Positions 18,143-27,224 of a DNA stretch of 64,000 nt are shown here, piece by piece (the first letter of the stretch is position 1; every line of letters begins with the position of its first letter). Source of the DNA: Blastococcus sp. TF02A-26 (GTDB lineage: Bacteria > Actinomycetota > Actinomycetes > Mycobacteriales > Geodermatophilaceae); assembly GCF_003319125.1 (NCBI RefSeq), contig NZ_QOHG01000023.1:1-64000 (forward strand). The letters are read 5' to 3'. Below the pieces are notes generated by a model, which saw only the letters and a list, made by a program, of their open reading frames with translations, made no database searches and was not told the origin of the DNA. Position numbers and translations under genes: made by a program.

Positions 18143-19057
18143 TCAGGTGGCCATCAGGCGGGCCAGGGCGGGATAGAGGAACAGCAGCAGGAACGCGATG
18201 GACAGCAGGGCGACGGGGGCGGTGAGCTTCTCGCTGGCGGTGTTGGCGGCTGCCTCCTCCTCGGCCAGCAGCTGCACCCGCAGCGACTGGGCGCGGGCCC
18301 GCAGGGTCGGGGCGATCGACGCGCCCTCGACGGCGGCGACGGCGGCGATGTCGGCGACGTCGGCCAGCTCCCCGACCCCCGTGTCGGCGGCCAGCCGGCG
18401 CAGTCCGTCCCAGGGCGGGTCGCCGGCCAGCCGGGCGGCGACCAGCGCGTCGTTGATCCGCCGGAACACCCAGCCCTCGCCCAGTGCTGCGGCCCGCTCC
18501 AGAGCGATGGTCGGCCCCTCGCTGGCGTCGCGGCGCAGGCTGACCAGGTCCAGGTAGGAGCACAGCGCCCGGCGCATCTGGCCGCGCGCCTCAGCGGCCT
18601 GGTCCCGCGCGACGAGGTCGACGACGAAGAACAGGACGACGGCCAGAGCCAGCGACCCGGCCGTTGGCATCATCACCGGCAGGCGGACGCCGAGGACCCC
18701 GAGCACGGCGGTCAACAGCGGCACGAACACCGCGCCGAACGCCGCGAGGCCGAGCTTGCGGGCGGCGTAACCCTCCGGCGTCCAGCCGATCAGCGTGAGC
18801 GCGTGGGACGGCGTCCGCAACGCGCCGGCGGGCAACCGGGACGCGGCCCACGTTCCGGCGCGACCGGTGGCCCGCGCCCACCGGTCGCCTCCCCCGGTCA
18901 TCGAGCCGACGGCGACCGGGGCCGAGCGCCCGTCGAGGCGGGCGAGCGCATCGGCCAACCGCGGCTGCTCGACCACCAACGCGGCGCGCACCAGCAGGAA
19001 CGCTCCGAGCCCGACGATCGCGCCGAAGGTGATCAGCAGCGCCTGGGAGCCGCTCAC
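18143..19057 (-). CDS. tadC: TadC-like inner-membrane platform protein
   Basis: The 304-residue product belongs by layout to the type II secretion F/TadC family: membrane helices near residues 5-25, 105-122, 130-150 and 280-300 flank a cytoplasmic helical domain containing RRALCSYLDLVSLRR. Such proteins form the pilus assembly platform with TadB and contact the CpaF ATPase. The GTG start overlaps the TadB stop by 4 bases. Confidence 0.87.
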   Translation of the reverse strand: MSGSQALLITFGAIVGLGAFLLVRAALVVEQPRLADALARLDGRSAPVAVGSMTGGGDRWARATGRAGTWAASRLPAGALRTPSHALTLIGWTPEGYAARKLGLAAFGAVFVPLLTAVLGVLGVRLPVMMPTAGSLALAVVLFFVVDLVARDQAAEARGQMRRALCSYLDLVSLRRDASEGPTIALERAAALGEGWVFRRINDALVAARLAGDPPWDGLRRLAADTGVGELADVADIAAVAAVEGASIAPTLRARAQSLRVQLLAEEEAAANTASEKLTAPVALLSIAFLLLFLYPALARLMAT

Positions 19058-19965
19058 CGGACCGGCACCTCATCCGGCTCGAGCTCGGCTGCCGGCCGGC
19101 CGCCGCCGGGATCGACCAGGAAGCGCGGCGACGGCGCTGGCACGGTGAGCCGGCGCATCCACAGCAGGCAGGCGACGATCAGCGCACTGATGACGCTCAG
19201 GACCAGCTGTCCCAGCCCGGTGCCGTAGGGCGCCAGGTAGTTCCCGTTGAGAGCCGCCAGCCCGGACGCGGCGACGGTGATCAGCAGCAGCCAGCGGGCG
19301 TTGGCGCGGGGCTTGGCGCGGTCGGCCTCGACCTTGCGGCGCATCGTGACCTCTTCGGTGAGGCTGCCCGCCAGCTCGGTCAGCACCCGCGCCAGCCCCG
19401 GCCCGCGCAGCTCCGCACCGAGCAGCAGGGCGGCGACGACCAGGTCCCCGGCGGCGTCGTCGAGTTCGTCGGCGAAGGCCAGCAGCGCTCGGGACGTCGG
19501 CCAGCGCGCCTGCAACCGCGCCGCCAGCGTCGCCACCTCCGCCGCGATCGGCTCGGGCGCGGTGCGGGCCGAGCGGATCAGCGTCTGCTCCAGACCGCCG
19601 CCCGCGGCGAGCACGTCGGAGGTGCGGCGCACCCACTCCTGCAGCGCCTCCAGCCGCTCCACTGCGGCGTTGCCGCCGGAGAACTGCGCCAGCAGCCAGG
19701 GGACACCGATCACCGCCAGCCCGGCCAGCGCACCGCCGACCGGCCAGCCGGAGACCAGCCACACCACAGCCGCCAGCACGGCTGCGGCCACCCACAGCGC
19801 CCGCTGCCGCCGCACCGCCGGCCGGTCGAGCTGCGCCGTCGGCCGGGGCTGGCGACGCCGCGGCCGGGCCGGCGGCTCGGCTGCGGTGAGCGCATGGGCG
19901 GCCAGCAGGAGGCCGGCGACCGACAAGGCGCCGCACACGCCGGCCAACAGCCCCGCGCCGCTCAT
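19054..19965 (-). CDS. tadB: TadB-like inner-membrane platform protein
   Basis: The 303-residue product is the partner platform protein: hydrophobic helices near residues 5-25, 55-95 and 235-280 surround a cytoplasmic domain with EWVRRTSDVLAAGGGLEQ, typical of T2SF/TadB proteins. The ATG at 19965 overlaps the CpaF stop (ATGA) and fixes the start, although the frame is open upstream. It probably acts with TadC at the base of the pilus. Confidence 0.87.
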   Translation of the reverse strand: MSGAGLLAGVCGALSVAGLLLAAHALTAAEPPARPRRRQPRPTAQLDRPAVRRQRALWVAAAVLAAVVWLVSGWPVGGALAGLAVIGVPWLLAQFSGGNAAVERLEALQEWVRRTSDVLAAGGGLEQTLIRSARTAPEPIAAEVATLAARLQARWPTSRALLAFADELDDAAGDLVVAALLLGAELRGPGLARVLTELAGSLTEEVTMRRKVEADRAKPRANARWLLLITVAASGLAALNGNYLAPYGTGLGQLVLSVISALIVACLLWMRRLTVPAPSPRFLVDPGGGRPAAELEPDEVPVR

Positions 19966-21377
19966 CGCCGTCCCGCAGCGGTGCTCGACCAGTGACCTCG
20001 GCCGGACCGGAGCCAGCCGGGGTCGAAGCCGACCCGGACGTAGTCGGCCAGGTCCACGGGATCGTGCTCGGGCACCGCCCGCCCGTCGGCGCCCGGGGCG
20101 AAGACGTCGGTGACCGCCGGGCGCCCGCCCTCGCCGATGCCGTTGCACTCGACGACCTGGCTGACGAAGCGCTGCCGCTCACCGCCGATCCACCGCTCAT
20201 CCACAGTCGCGATGTGCACGACGAGGTCGATCGCCGCAGCACAGGACCGGTAGGCGTGCTCCGGGGTGACGGCGGTGCGTCCGCGCATGCACAGGTTCGC
20301 CAGCCGCTCGAACGCGTGGTGCGCCGAGCGGGCGTGCAGCGTGCAGCACGACCCGCCCTCGCCGGCCTCCATCACCTCGATCAGCGGCCACGCCTCTTCG
20401 CCGCGCACCTCGCCCAGCCAGACCCGGCTGACGTTCATGACCAGCGCCTGCTCGACCAGCTCGGTCAAGGTCACCTCGCCCAGGCGGCGGCCGTCCGGGC
20501 CCCGCTCGCCGGTTCCTTCGCGGGCCTCGAACGGCACCACCCGCGGATGCCGGTCGGGCAGCTCGTGCAGGAGCAGCTCGAAGTGCTTCTCGATGGTGGC
20601 GAGGTTCTCCGAGACCGGGAGCTCGTTGGCCAGCGCCCGCAGCAACAAGGTCTTCCCGGCGCCCTGCGCGCCGGTGACGATGATGTTCTTGCGGGCCCGC
20701 ACTGCCGCCCGGAGGAACTCAGCGAGCGCCCGGTCGACGGCTCCCAGGTCCACCAAATCGTCGAGGTCGACGTTGCGGATGCGGTGCCGGCGGATCACCA
20801 GCTGCGGACGGGGCACCGTCTCGATCACCGCGGCCAGCCGGGACCCGTCCGGCAGGCGCATCGTGAGCAGCGGGCTCGCCGTGGTGAGGGCCCGCTCCGC
20901 GCGGCCCAGCCGGGCCGCGATGTGCTGCAGCTGGCGGACCAGATCTTCGTCGGAGTCCGCGATCGGGCCGACCCGGACGTCACGTCCGTCGGCGTAGCCG
21001 ATCCACACGTTGTCGTGCCCGTGCGCCTCGATGTTCTCGACCTGCGGGTCGTCGACGTAGGGCTGCAGCCGGCCGAGACCGAACTGTGCGGCGAACACCG
21101 CCTCGGCGATCGCCATCTCGTCGTCCGGAGTCGGCACCGCCTGCCCGGCCCGTAGGCGCTGCCGGACCAGATCGTCGATCCCGTCCTGGGCGAGTGTGCG
21201 GGCCAGCTCCTGCTGCGCCGCCGCGCTGAGCGTCGGACGGCGTTTGAGCTCTTCGGCCAAGGCCGTCGCCGTCGCCTCGTGCAGCCGGCGCACCAACGCC
21301 CAGTCCACCGTCGCGGTAGACGCTGGGAGTCGTCGTGGCAGGGCCCCCTCGCCGAGCCGGCTGAGGTCAGCGGACAC
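19962..21377 (-). CDS. cpaF: CpaF/TadA secretion ATPase
   Basis: The 471-residue cytoplasmic ATPase drives pilus assembly. It has the N-terminal helical domain of CpaF proteins, a Walker A motif GAQGAGKT near residue 245, an Asp-box region and a Walker B-like stretch with VWLGEVRGEEA, then a His-box-like TLHARS near 345. These are the hallmarks of type II/IV secretion ATPases. The GTG start overlaps the preceding CpaE-like gene by 11 bases. All catalytic motifs appear intact. Confidence 0.93.
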   Translation of the reverse strand: MSADLSRLGEGALPRRLPASTATVDWALVRRLHEATATALAEELKRRPTLSAAAQQELARTLAQDGIDDLVRQRLRAGQAVPTPDDEMAIAEAVFAAQFGLGRLQPYVDDPQVENIEAHGHDNVWIGYADGRDVRVGPIADSDEDLVRQLQHIAARLGRAERALTTASPLLTMRLPDGSRLAAVIETVPRPQLVIRRHRIRNVDLDDLVDLGAVDRALAEFLRAAVRARKNIIVTGAQGAGKTLLLRALANELPVSENLATIEKHFELLLHELPDRHPRVVPFEAREGTGERGPDGRRLGEVTLTELVEQALVMNVSRVWLGEVRGEEAWPLIEVMEAGEGGSCCTLHARSAHHAFERLANLCMRGRTAVTPEHAYRSCAAAIDLVVHIATVDERWIGGERQRFVSQVVECNGIGEGGRPAVTDVFAPGADGRAVPEHDPVDLADYVRVGFDPGWLRSGRGHWSSTAAGRR

Positions 21378-22170
21378 GGCTTCCCCCCTCCGCGATCACC
21401 GACGCAGGCACGGGCGCCGGCGGTGGGGCCACCCGGGACTGGTGCGCCGCGGCGGATTCGACCAACCTGCTGGCGATCGTGCGGGCGGCCCGCAGCAGCG
21501 CCGACTGGACGAACAGCCGGCCGGCCGGCGCGCCGTCGCTGAGCACCACCGCCGCCTTCTCGTCCCGCGGCAGCGCGCCGACGACGGGAACGCCGAGCGC
21601 CTCGCTGATCTCTCGCTCGCCGTACGGCTCCCCCGGCCCGATCACCAGCGCGCCCAGCATGCCCGGACAGGCGTCCCGTTCCCGTAGTTCGGCGATCGCC
21701 TGCGTCGCCGAACGCACGGCGCGAAGCGTGGAGCCGGTGGCCAGGACCACTGCGGCGGCCCGATGGACGACCGCGTCCGGAAAGTGCTCGGCGCGCAGTC
21801 GCCCGCAGTCGGCGACCACATCGATCGCGCCGTCCTCCACCGCCACCAGCGCAGCCCCCAGGCGATCCCAGTCGACGTGTCGGGCGCTGACGGGGTCGGC
21901 CAGGCCAGGCAACAGCCGTGCCCGCCCTTCGGGGTCGAGTCGCAGCAGCTGGCGGTCCAGGTGACGGGCCGGCCCGCCCCGCCGCGCCGCCAGCGCCAGG
22001 TCGGCCAGCCCGCCGGCGGACATCTCACCTCGGCCGTATCCCGCCAGCACGTCCCCGCCGGCCGGATCCAACTCGGCCAGGATCACCGGTCGCGGCCAGG
22101 ACAACGCCAGCGCCAGCGCGCTGGTGGTGACCCCGGGTGCACCCTTCGCCGAACACAGCGCGATCAACAC
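21367..22170 (-). CDS. CpaE/MinD-like protein of the Tad locus
   Basis: The 267-residue product begins with a MinD-like strand and loop (CSAKGAPGVTT). The signature lysine before the loop is present, but the P-loop lysine is replaced by Val. ELDPAGGD and VVADCGR match the later ParA motifs. CpaE proteins localise the Tad machine at the membrane. This altered P-loop may bind nucleotide weakly or not at all. The gene lies 15 bases after the CpaB-like gene and overlaps cpaF. Confidence 0.78.
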   Translation of the reverse strand: MLIALCSAKGAPGVTTSALALALSWPRPVILAELDPAGGDVLAGYGRGEMSAGGLADLALAARRGGPARHLDRQLLRLDPEGRARLLPGLADPVSARHVDWDRLGAALVAVEDGAIDVVADCGRLRAEHFPDAVVHRAAAVVLATGSTLRAVRSATQAIAELRERDACPGMLGALVIGPGEPYGEREISEALGVPVVGALPRDEKAAVVLSDGAPAGRLFVQSALLRAARTIASRLVESAAAHQSRVAPPPAPVPASVIAEGGSRVR

Positions 22171-22185
22171 GGCGGCAACCCCGCC

Positions 22186-22872
22186 CTACTCGCCGGCCAC
22201 CACGACGATGGCGACCAGTCCCGCAGCGGCGCTGGCAGCGACGTCCGGTCCGTCGGCAGCCGCGACGAGCACGTCGACCACTCGACGGCCGTCGGTGCCG
22301 GGTGGTCCGCTCTGGACCACTGTCGCTTGCACCGTGCTCGGGTCTCCCCCTTCGGTCGCAGCTGGAGCGCTGCCGGCGGCCACGGGCACCAGGAGGACGT
22401 CGTCGCCCGGGCGCAGCGGTGTCGTCGGCAGCTGCACCGCCGACACCCCGACCCCGACCAGCTGCTGGCCAGGAGCCGGAAGGCGCTGGTCGGTCAGGGC
22501 GTCGCGGGTGAGCAGCGAGCCCGGCGCCAGGGTGGTCGCGGCGACCAGGCCGATCACCTGGTCGCGGTCGCCGTACGGAATCGGCTCCAGCGCCGGATCG
22601 GCCGAGATGCGCGCCTCCACCAGGTCGGCTGCGGTGAGGGTCTGCCCCCAGGGCACCTCCCGCGCGATCGCGATCACCGGTGTCGTCTGCCCCAGCGATG
22701 TCGCCAAGTAAGCGGAGCCCAAGGCCCCGAGGACCACCATGGTCACGGCCAGGGCCAGCAGGGCCGGACGGCGGCGGCGACGCGGTGGCGGCAGCACCGG
22801 CGCCCGGGACAGCCCGTTGACCGGCCTGGAGGAGGGCGGTGCGCCGGCCTTCGACGGCTGAGTGACAGTCAT
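22186..22872 (-). CDS. CpaB-like SAF-domain protein
   Basis: The 228-residue product has one membrane helix (about residues 40-62) followed by a SAF domain (VPWGQTLTAADLVEARI and the GSLLTRDAL repeat). This is the arrangement of CpaB/RcpC proteins, which guide pilus assembly at the cell surface. The ATG at 22872 overlaps the preceding stop by 4 bases. The frame is open upstream but is a shadow of the neighbour. Confidence 0.82.
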   Translation of the reverse strand: MTVTQPSKAGAPPSSRPVNGLSRAPVLPPPRRRRRPALLALAVTMVVLGALGSAYLATSLGQTTPVIAIAREVPWGQTLTAADLVEARISADPALEPIPYGDRDQVIGLVAATTLAPGSLLTRDALTDQRLPAPGQQLVGVGVSAVQLPTTPLRPGDDVLLVPVAAGSAPAATEGGDPSTVQATVVQSGPPGTDGRRVVDVLVAAADGPDVAASAAAGLVAIVVVAGE

Positions 22873-23777
22873 GGCGTGCTCCCGTCCTGGTTGAGGACGT
22901 GCAACTCGCCGACGTACAGCTCCGCCGACGACGACAGTTCCAGCGTCTCGGTGCCCGACAGCCCGCCGCCGGACCAGGTGACCGTCCACGTGCTGGTCGC
23001 GGTGATCGGCCATGCGCCGCCACCGGGCACGTGTCGGCTCGACGCCTCCGCATAGACGTGGCCGCAGTCCGGTGACTCTCCTTCGGCGCCCGGTGAGTAG
23101 GGCGTCCCAGGCCCACAGACCACGGTGGTGCCGTCCCCCATGTCCCAGACGATGCGGCTCACCTCGCCCACGGCCGCCACCGTGACTCCACCGGCCGACA
23201 CCGACTGCCGGGTCGGGCCGACGAACTGCTCCCCGCGCTCGGTCCACATCCACACCGGCAGACCGACGAGGCCACTGCCGGACCCGGGTGGCGGCGCCAT
23301 CCGGATCTCCGGGGCGCGCATGACGAGCGATGCGATCGCCTGCTCGGCCAGAACGCGCGGGTCCACGGGCGGTCCCGCCGGCGGCGCGGAGCCGTTCGGT
23401 ACGAACTCGAGGATCGTGGTGAGGCCGGAGCCGTCCACCCGTGGACAGACCTTGGCGTACATCGCTCCGTCAGCCGGGGACTGCCCCTGCCACAGGACAC
23501 TCGTCGACGGCGGTTGCGGCTGGGCAAGCGTGTAGGTGCACGGGTCTTGGGACGAGGCATCTCCGCCGGCCGGCTGCCCTTCACCGGAATTGCCACCGCT
23601 GGCTACGGGGTCCGCGTTCGCGTCCTGGCCAGGAGATGTCGCCTCGACGAGGCAGATGCCGGTCTGCGCATCAGCCTTCGCACAGTGGACAGGTGGGGCT
23701 GCCATGGCGCCGTCCAGCCCACCTGTGAGGGCGAGCATCGCGGCTGCCAGCACGACCACGCAGGACATCCTCAGCAT
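22869..23777 (-). CDS. Secreted protein of unknown function in the Tad operon
   Basis: The 302-residue product has a clear signal peptide (residues 1-27, ending AMAAPP) and an extracellular part with Pro/Gly-rich linkers, several Cys and a beta-rich region containing IVWDMGDGTTVVCG, reminiscent of a PKD-like fold (WDMGDGT). It may be a surface component of the pilus. The ATG at 23777 directly precedes the signal peptide and overlaps the lipoprotein stop; an earlier in-frame start exists. I do not recognise a named family. Confidence 0.75.
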   Translation of the reverse strand: MLRMSCVVVLAAAMLALTGGLDGAMAAPPVHCAKADAQTGICLVEATSPGQDANADPVASGGNSGEGQPAGGDASSQDPCTYTLAQPQPPSTSVLWQGQSPADGAMYAKVCPRVDGSGLTTILEFVPNGSAPPAGPPVDPRVLAEQAIASLVMRAPEIRMAPPPGSGSGLVGLPVWMWTERGEQFVGPTRQSVSAGGVTVAAVGEVSRIVWDMGDGTTVVCGPGTPYSPGAEGESPDCGHVYAEASSRHVPGGGAWPITATSTWTVTWSGGGLSGTETLELSSSAELYVGELHVLNQDGSTP

Positions 23778-24370
23778 GGTTGATCCGTCAGCGGGTCGAG
23801 CTGGTTGACCAGCCATGGGGACCCCGGTTCGGCCTCGTAGCGCGTCACGGTGATGTCCCAGACGTACCGCGGCGGAGTCCCCGGTGGCACGACCTCGCCG
23901 GTCTCCACGTTCAGCACTCGCGTGCTCTGGCTGTCATAGCAGCCCGTGATCCTCACGGTCGGCCCTTCCGGGGACGCCAGATCCACGGTCGTGACCTCGA
24001 GATCGACCACGGTGTCGCCTTCCTGGCGGAGGCCGATCGTCGCGTAATCCCGTACCGCCGTGACGGCGAGCAGGGCAGCGGGGTCGCCGGCGTATCGCCG
24101 GATCTCCGGTTCCCAGTCCCTGGCACCTGGGTCCCTCTTGGCCGCGTCGGTCACGCGCAGCATTTCGGTGACGACCGCGGTGGCGGCCTCTGCCGCCTCG
24201 TCTTCGGGAGTCGGCGCGCTGCTCGCCACAGGAGGGGTCGTCGATGTCTGCGAAGCCGACGCCGTCGTCGCGCCCGGCGACGAGCCCTCGGGACTGGCCT
24301 CACCCTCGGTGCAGCCGGCGAGGGACAGCAGCGCAAGGAGTACGCCAGCCGTCCACCGCCGCCCAGTCAT
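23771..24370 (-). CDS. Lipoprotein, first gene of the Tad operon
   Basis: The 199-residue product has a short basic N terminus, a hydrophobic segment and a lipobox LSLAGC, so it is probably lipidated at Cys20. A Ser/Thr/Pro-rich linker (about 25-55) leads to a compact domain of about 130 residues that resembles NTF2-like immunity or accessory lipoproteins, though this is weak. The ATG at 24370 gives the proper signal peptide. As the first gene of a 12-gene overlapping operon it follows the promoter region at 24371-24577. Confidence 0.78.
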   Translation of the reverse strand: MTGRRWTAGVLLALLSLAGCTEGEASPEGSSPGATTASASQTSTTPPVASSAPTPEDEAAEAATAVVTEMLRVTDAAKRDPGARDWEPEIRRYAGDPAALLAVTAVRDYATIGLRQEGDTVVDLEVTTVDLASPEGPTVRITGCYDSQSTRVLNVETGEVVPPGTPPRYVWDITVTRYEAEPGSPWLVNQLDPLTDQPC

Positions 24371-24540
24371 CGCGAGTGCCCTCGCCGGGTGGGCAGGTCG
24401 CCCTGGACCACCAGGGAGACCGCTATGTGCCGGGGCAGTTGGCTCAGGAGAACGCAGGAGCACGCCACGCTTGACTTCGACGTGCGGCCCATGGCCACCT
24501 CCCGGGGCAACGTGCGCGGGAAATTACCACCGCAGTCGTC

Positions 24541-24576
24541 CAGGAGAGCAAGCTTCTTCCTCCAGTAATTCTCCTG
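24541..24576. repeat. Inverted repeat CAGGAGA/TCTCCTG
   Basis: Seven-base arms (24541-24547 and 24570-24576) flank a 22-base loop just past the stop of the XRE-like regulator gene and upstream of the Tad operon. It may be a terminator of the regulator gene or an operator for the pilus operon. Confidence 0.4.
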
Positions 24577-24577
24577 T

Positions 24578-25042
24578 TCAGCCGCCGGAGGACGCCAAGG
24601 CCGACTGGTCGCTGCGACTACGGCGGACGGCCGCCTCCACGCGAGGGACGTCCACGCCCAGAACGTCGGCGACAGCGCCGATCACCTCGGCCGAGGGAAC
24701 CGCCCCGGTTCGTCCGTCCTCCAGGCGCACGTAGGTCATGACCGACAGCCCGGGACCAGTCACCTCGTTCGTGGCGCGTCCGGCCGCCAAGCGCAGAGCC
24801 GCCAGCGGCGGGTCCTCGGGATCGACGTCGAGCAGGTGCAGGGGGTCGACGCCCACGGCGGCCGCCAACCGCGGTACGTAACGAGGCCGCGGCCGCTCCA
24901 GTCCCGTCTCCCATACCCTGATGCGCGATGGGCTCGAAAGCTCCAGTTTTTCGGCCAGTTCTTCTCGAGTAAGACCCATGGCTTCCCGGGCAGCCTGCAG
25001 GCGATCGCCTCGAAGCAGCGGCCGCGCCACGGCAGCCTCCAT
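24578..25042 (-). CDS. XRE-like helix-turn-helix regulator
   Basis: The 154-residue product has an N-terminal HTH_XRE domain (about residues 12-66), with LTREELAEKLELSSPSRIRVWE as its helix-turn-helix, and a second helical region with SAEVIGAVADVLGV that may be a further XRE-like repeat. Placed between the Tad operon and the recombination genes, it is a likely repressor or switch of the mobile element. The ATG at 25042 was chosen; in-frame starts lie up to a dozen codons upstream. Confidence 0.8.
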   Translation of the reverse strand: MEAAVARPLLRGDRLQAAREAMGLTREELAEKLELSSPSRIRVWETGLERPRPRYVPRLAAAVGVDPLHLLDVDPEDPPLAALRLAAGRATNEVTGPGLSVMTYVRLEDGRTGAVPSAEVIGAVADVLGVDVPRVEAAVRRSRSDQSALASSGG

Positions 25043-25555
25043 CACCCGATCGGTGGACACCCGTCCGTGGCTCAGGACCCTAGCGCTCACCACGTCCCCC
25101 GCTGGCGGAGAACACCCCTCATCGCGCCGGCGCGCCGTGACCGGTCGACTGGCGCGTGCACGCCCGAAACCGAAAACCGGGGCAGCTGTGAGCTGGCGCG
25201 GGGCGAGAGCACGTCGGGTTCCTCGGCGGCCTCTTGTGCACTGCAGAATCTCCGCAGGTGCATAGCGGGCCGCGCAGCCGCCTCCGTCCAGAGCCGGAGT
25301 CGACCCGCAGGACGGTGGGTTCAGCAACGCCGGCGCCCCCGCGCGGCTGCCAAGGGTGCCCGCGTCATCGCGGCGAAGCACCAAGCCGCGGTCCCAGCGA
25401 CTGCAGGAAGACCGGAATTGGCTGTCGAGGCTGTGGGGCATGAGACCTGCAGCCCATCCCCGGCCGCGACGTCGTCCATGCCGGCTACGGTGCTGGCCGG
25501 CCGCCGGCCGCAGCCTCCCCGGACGGGCGAGTCCCGACTGGCAGGTCGGCACCTG
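25043..25555. promoter_or_regulatory. Divergent control region between regulator and excisionase
   Basis: These 513 bases separate the minus-strand regulator from the plus-strand excisionase gene and contain no supported gene. They must hold both promoters and are the natural place for operators of the XRE-like protein. I could not define a clear operator repeat by eye. Confidence 0.45.
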
Positions 25556-25777
25556 ATGCCCGGGACCACGTCGAAGCGGGCCGCGCTCGACGGTCGGCAC
25601 GATCCGTTGCTGACCGTCGCGCAGGCCGGCGACTACCTGGGAACCGGAGAGCGGTTCATCCGTCGGCTGATCGCTCAACGGCGGATCACGTACGTCAAGC
25701 TCGGCAAGTACGTCAGGGTCCAGCGTTCAACCCTCGACGACTTCATCGAGGCCGGACGTGTCGCAGATGAGGGGTAG
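25556..25777 (+). CDS. xis: Excisionase-family DNA-binding protein
   Basis: The 73-residue product has the MerR-like winged-helix motif of Xis/AlpA proteins: LLTVAQAGDYLGTGERFIRRLI followed by ITYVKLGKYVRV and STLDDFI. Such proteins bend DNA at attachment sites and tip the integrase toward excision. The ATG at 25556 gives the usual length. It is 306 bases upstream of the integrase in the same direction. The frame is open upstream but without coding character. Confidence 0.88.
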   Translation: MPGTTSKRAALDGRHDPLLTVAQAGDYLGTGERFIRRLIAQRRITYVKLGKYVRVQRSTLDDFIEAGRVADEG

Positions 25778-26083
25778 CCCGACTCGCGGCGCGCGCTGGG
25801 TGGGCCGGGCAGCGGGAACCGCGACCGTCCAACGACCTTCCCGTGCCACTGGGTGCCGACCTCGCCGTCGTCCCCGGCGGCCATGCGACCGACCTCGTGC
25901 GAGCAGCAAGATCTTGCGGGCCGCGGATGAAAACCATCTCGCTGGCTCCGCAAGCACCTGGTCTCGGCGAAGTCAAGCCCTGTGTGGACGCGGTGGACGG
26001 CTATGCCCGGATCGACGCAACCGCCACCGACCGGGTCGGCACCACCGCAACCTGATGTCCGCGGGAAGGAACAGGAGGTCGTC
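25778..26083. other. Gap between excisionase and integrase
   Basis: I see no convincing gene in this stretch, although short frames are open on both strands. It ends in the strong AGGAGG ribosome site (about 26073) of the integrase. In related elements an attachment site or an integrase promoter can lie here, but I found no clear repeat. Confidence 0.35.
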
Positions 26084-27217
26084 ATGGGTCGCAGAGCCTG
26101 GGGCACCGTCCGCCGGCTTCCCTCGGGCCGCTACCAGGCTCGATACCCGGATGGCTCGGGCAAGCAGGTCTCGGCGCCGCACACGTTCTCGTCCAAGGCT
26201 GACGGCAATCGGTGGCTCGCCAAGGTGCAGACCGAGTTGGACTCGGGGCGCTGGATCGATCCGAAGGCGGGCCAGGAGACACTCGAGGTATACGCCGAAC
26301 GGTGGGTCGACACCCGACTCGTCCGTGGCCGACCGCTGGCACCCCGCACTGCGGAGCTCTACCGGGCACAACTCAAGAACCACATCGCGCCTGCCCTAGG
26401 ATCGACGCCGCTGCGCCAGCTGGAGGCGTCCGCCGTCCGGTCCTGGTACGGCAAAATCAGCGGCCCCAGCGGGCCGGGCCAGGTCACGGCAGCGAAGTGC
26501 TACCGGCTGCTGCGTGCCATCTGCACCACGGCCGTCGACGACAACCTCATCGCTCGAAACCCGTGTTCCATCCGTGGGGCGGGGCAGGAACGATCCAGCG
26601 AGCGACCGATGTTCACCCTCACTCAGGTCCAGGCACTCGTCGATGCCGTCGAGGATCGCTGGCGAGCGCTGATCCTCCTGGCCGCCTGGACGGGCCTGCG
26701 CATCGGTGAACTGTCGGCGCTGCGCCGGGAACACCTCGACCTCGACGCAGGCACCGTGAGCGTGAGGAGCTCGGTCGTCGACGTGATCGGGCAGGAACGT
26801 TCCTACGGACCGCCGAAGTCGGCCGCCGGCCGCCGAACGGTGGCCATCCCGCCGCACATCATCGACGACCTGGAGCACCACCTCGCGACGTATGCCCAGC
26901 CCGGCGCACAAGGGCTGGTCTTCGTAGGACCCAAGGGCGGGCCGATCCGACGCAACAACTTTTCGGCACGCGTATGGGCTCCAGCAGCCGAGACGGCCGG
27001 ACTCCCGCCCGGCTCTCACCTACACGACCTGCGCGGCTGGGGCGCCACCATCGCCGCCCGGCATGGCGCTACCACGAAGGAACTGATGCACCGGCTCGGG
27101 CACGCCTCGCCCGCCACGGCGCTGCGATACCAACGCGCCGAGCAAGAAAGAGATGCCGCTCTCGCGGCCGCCATGAGCGCGGCAGTGAGGCAAGCGGACG
27201 GTGCCGCCTCGACCTGA
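26084..27217 (+). CDS. int: Tyrosine recombinase integrase
   Basis: This integrase catalyses site-specific integration and excision of the element. The 377-residue product has an N-terminal arm-binding part, a core-binding (SAM-like) domain (about 60-150), and a C-terminal catalytic domain with Arg in TGLRIGEL (near 205), HDLRGWG (HxxR, near 310), LGH (near 335) and the nucleophile Tyr in ALRYQR (near 350). All are intact. AGGAGG eight bases before the ATG at 26084 fixes the start. It sits at the right end of the element and points outward. Confidence 0.94.
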   Translation: MGRRAWGTVRRLPSGRYQARYPDGSGKQVSAPHTFSSKADGNRWLAKVQTELDSGRWIDPKAGQETLEVYAERWVDTRLVRGRPLAPRTAELYRAQLKNHIAPALGSTPLRQLEASAVRSWYGKISGPSGPGQVTAAKCYRLLRAICTTAVDDNLIARNPCSIRGAGQERSSERPMFTLTQVQALVDAVEDRWRALILLAAWTGLRIGELSALRREHLDLDAGTVSVRSSVVDVIGQERSYGPPKSAAGRRTVAIPPHIIDDLEHHLATYAQPGAQGLVFVGPKGGPIRRNNFSARVWAPAAETAGLPPGSHLHDLRGWGATIAARHGATTKELMHRLGHASPATALRYQRAEQERDAALAAAMSAAVRQADGAAST

Positions 27218-27224
27218 TCAGACA

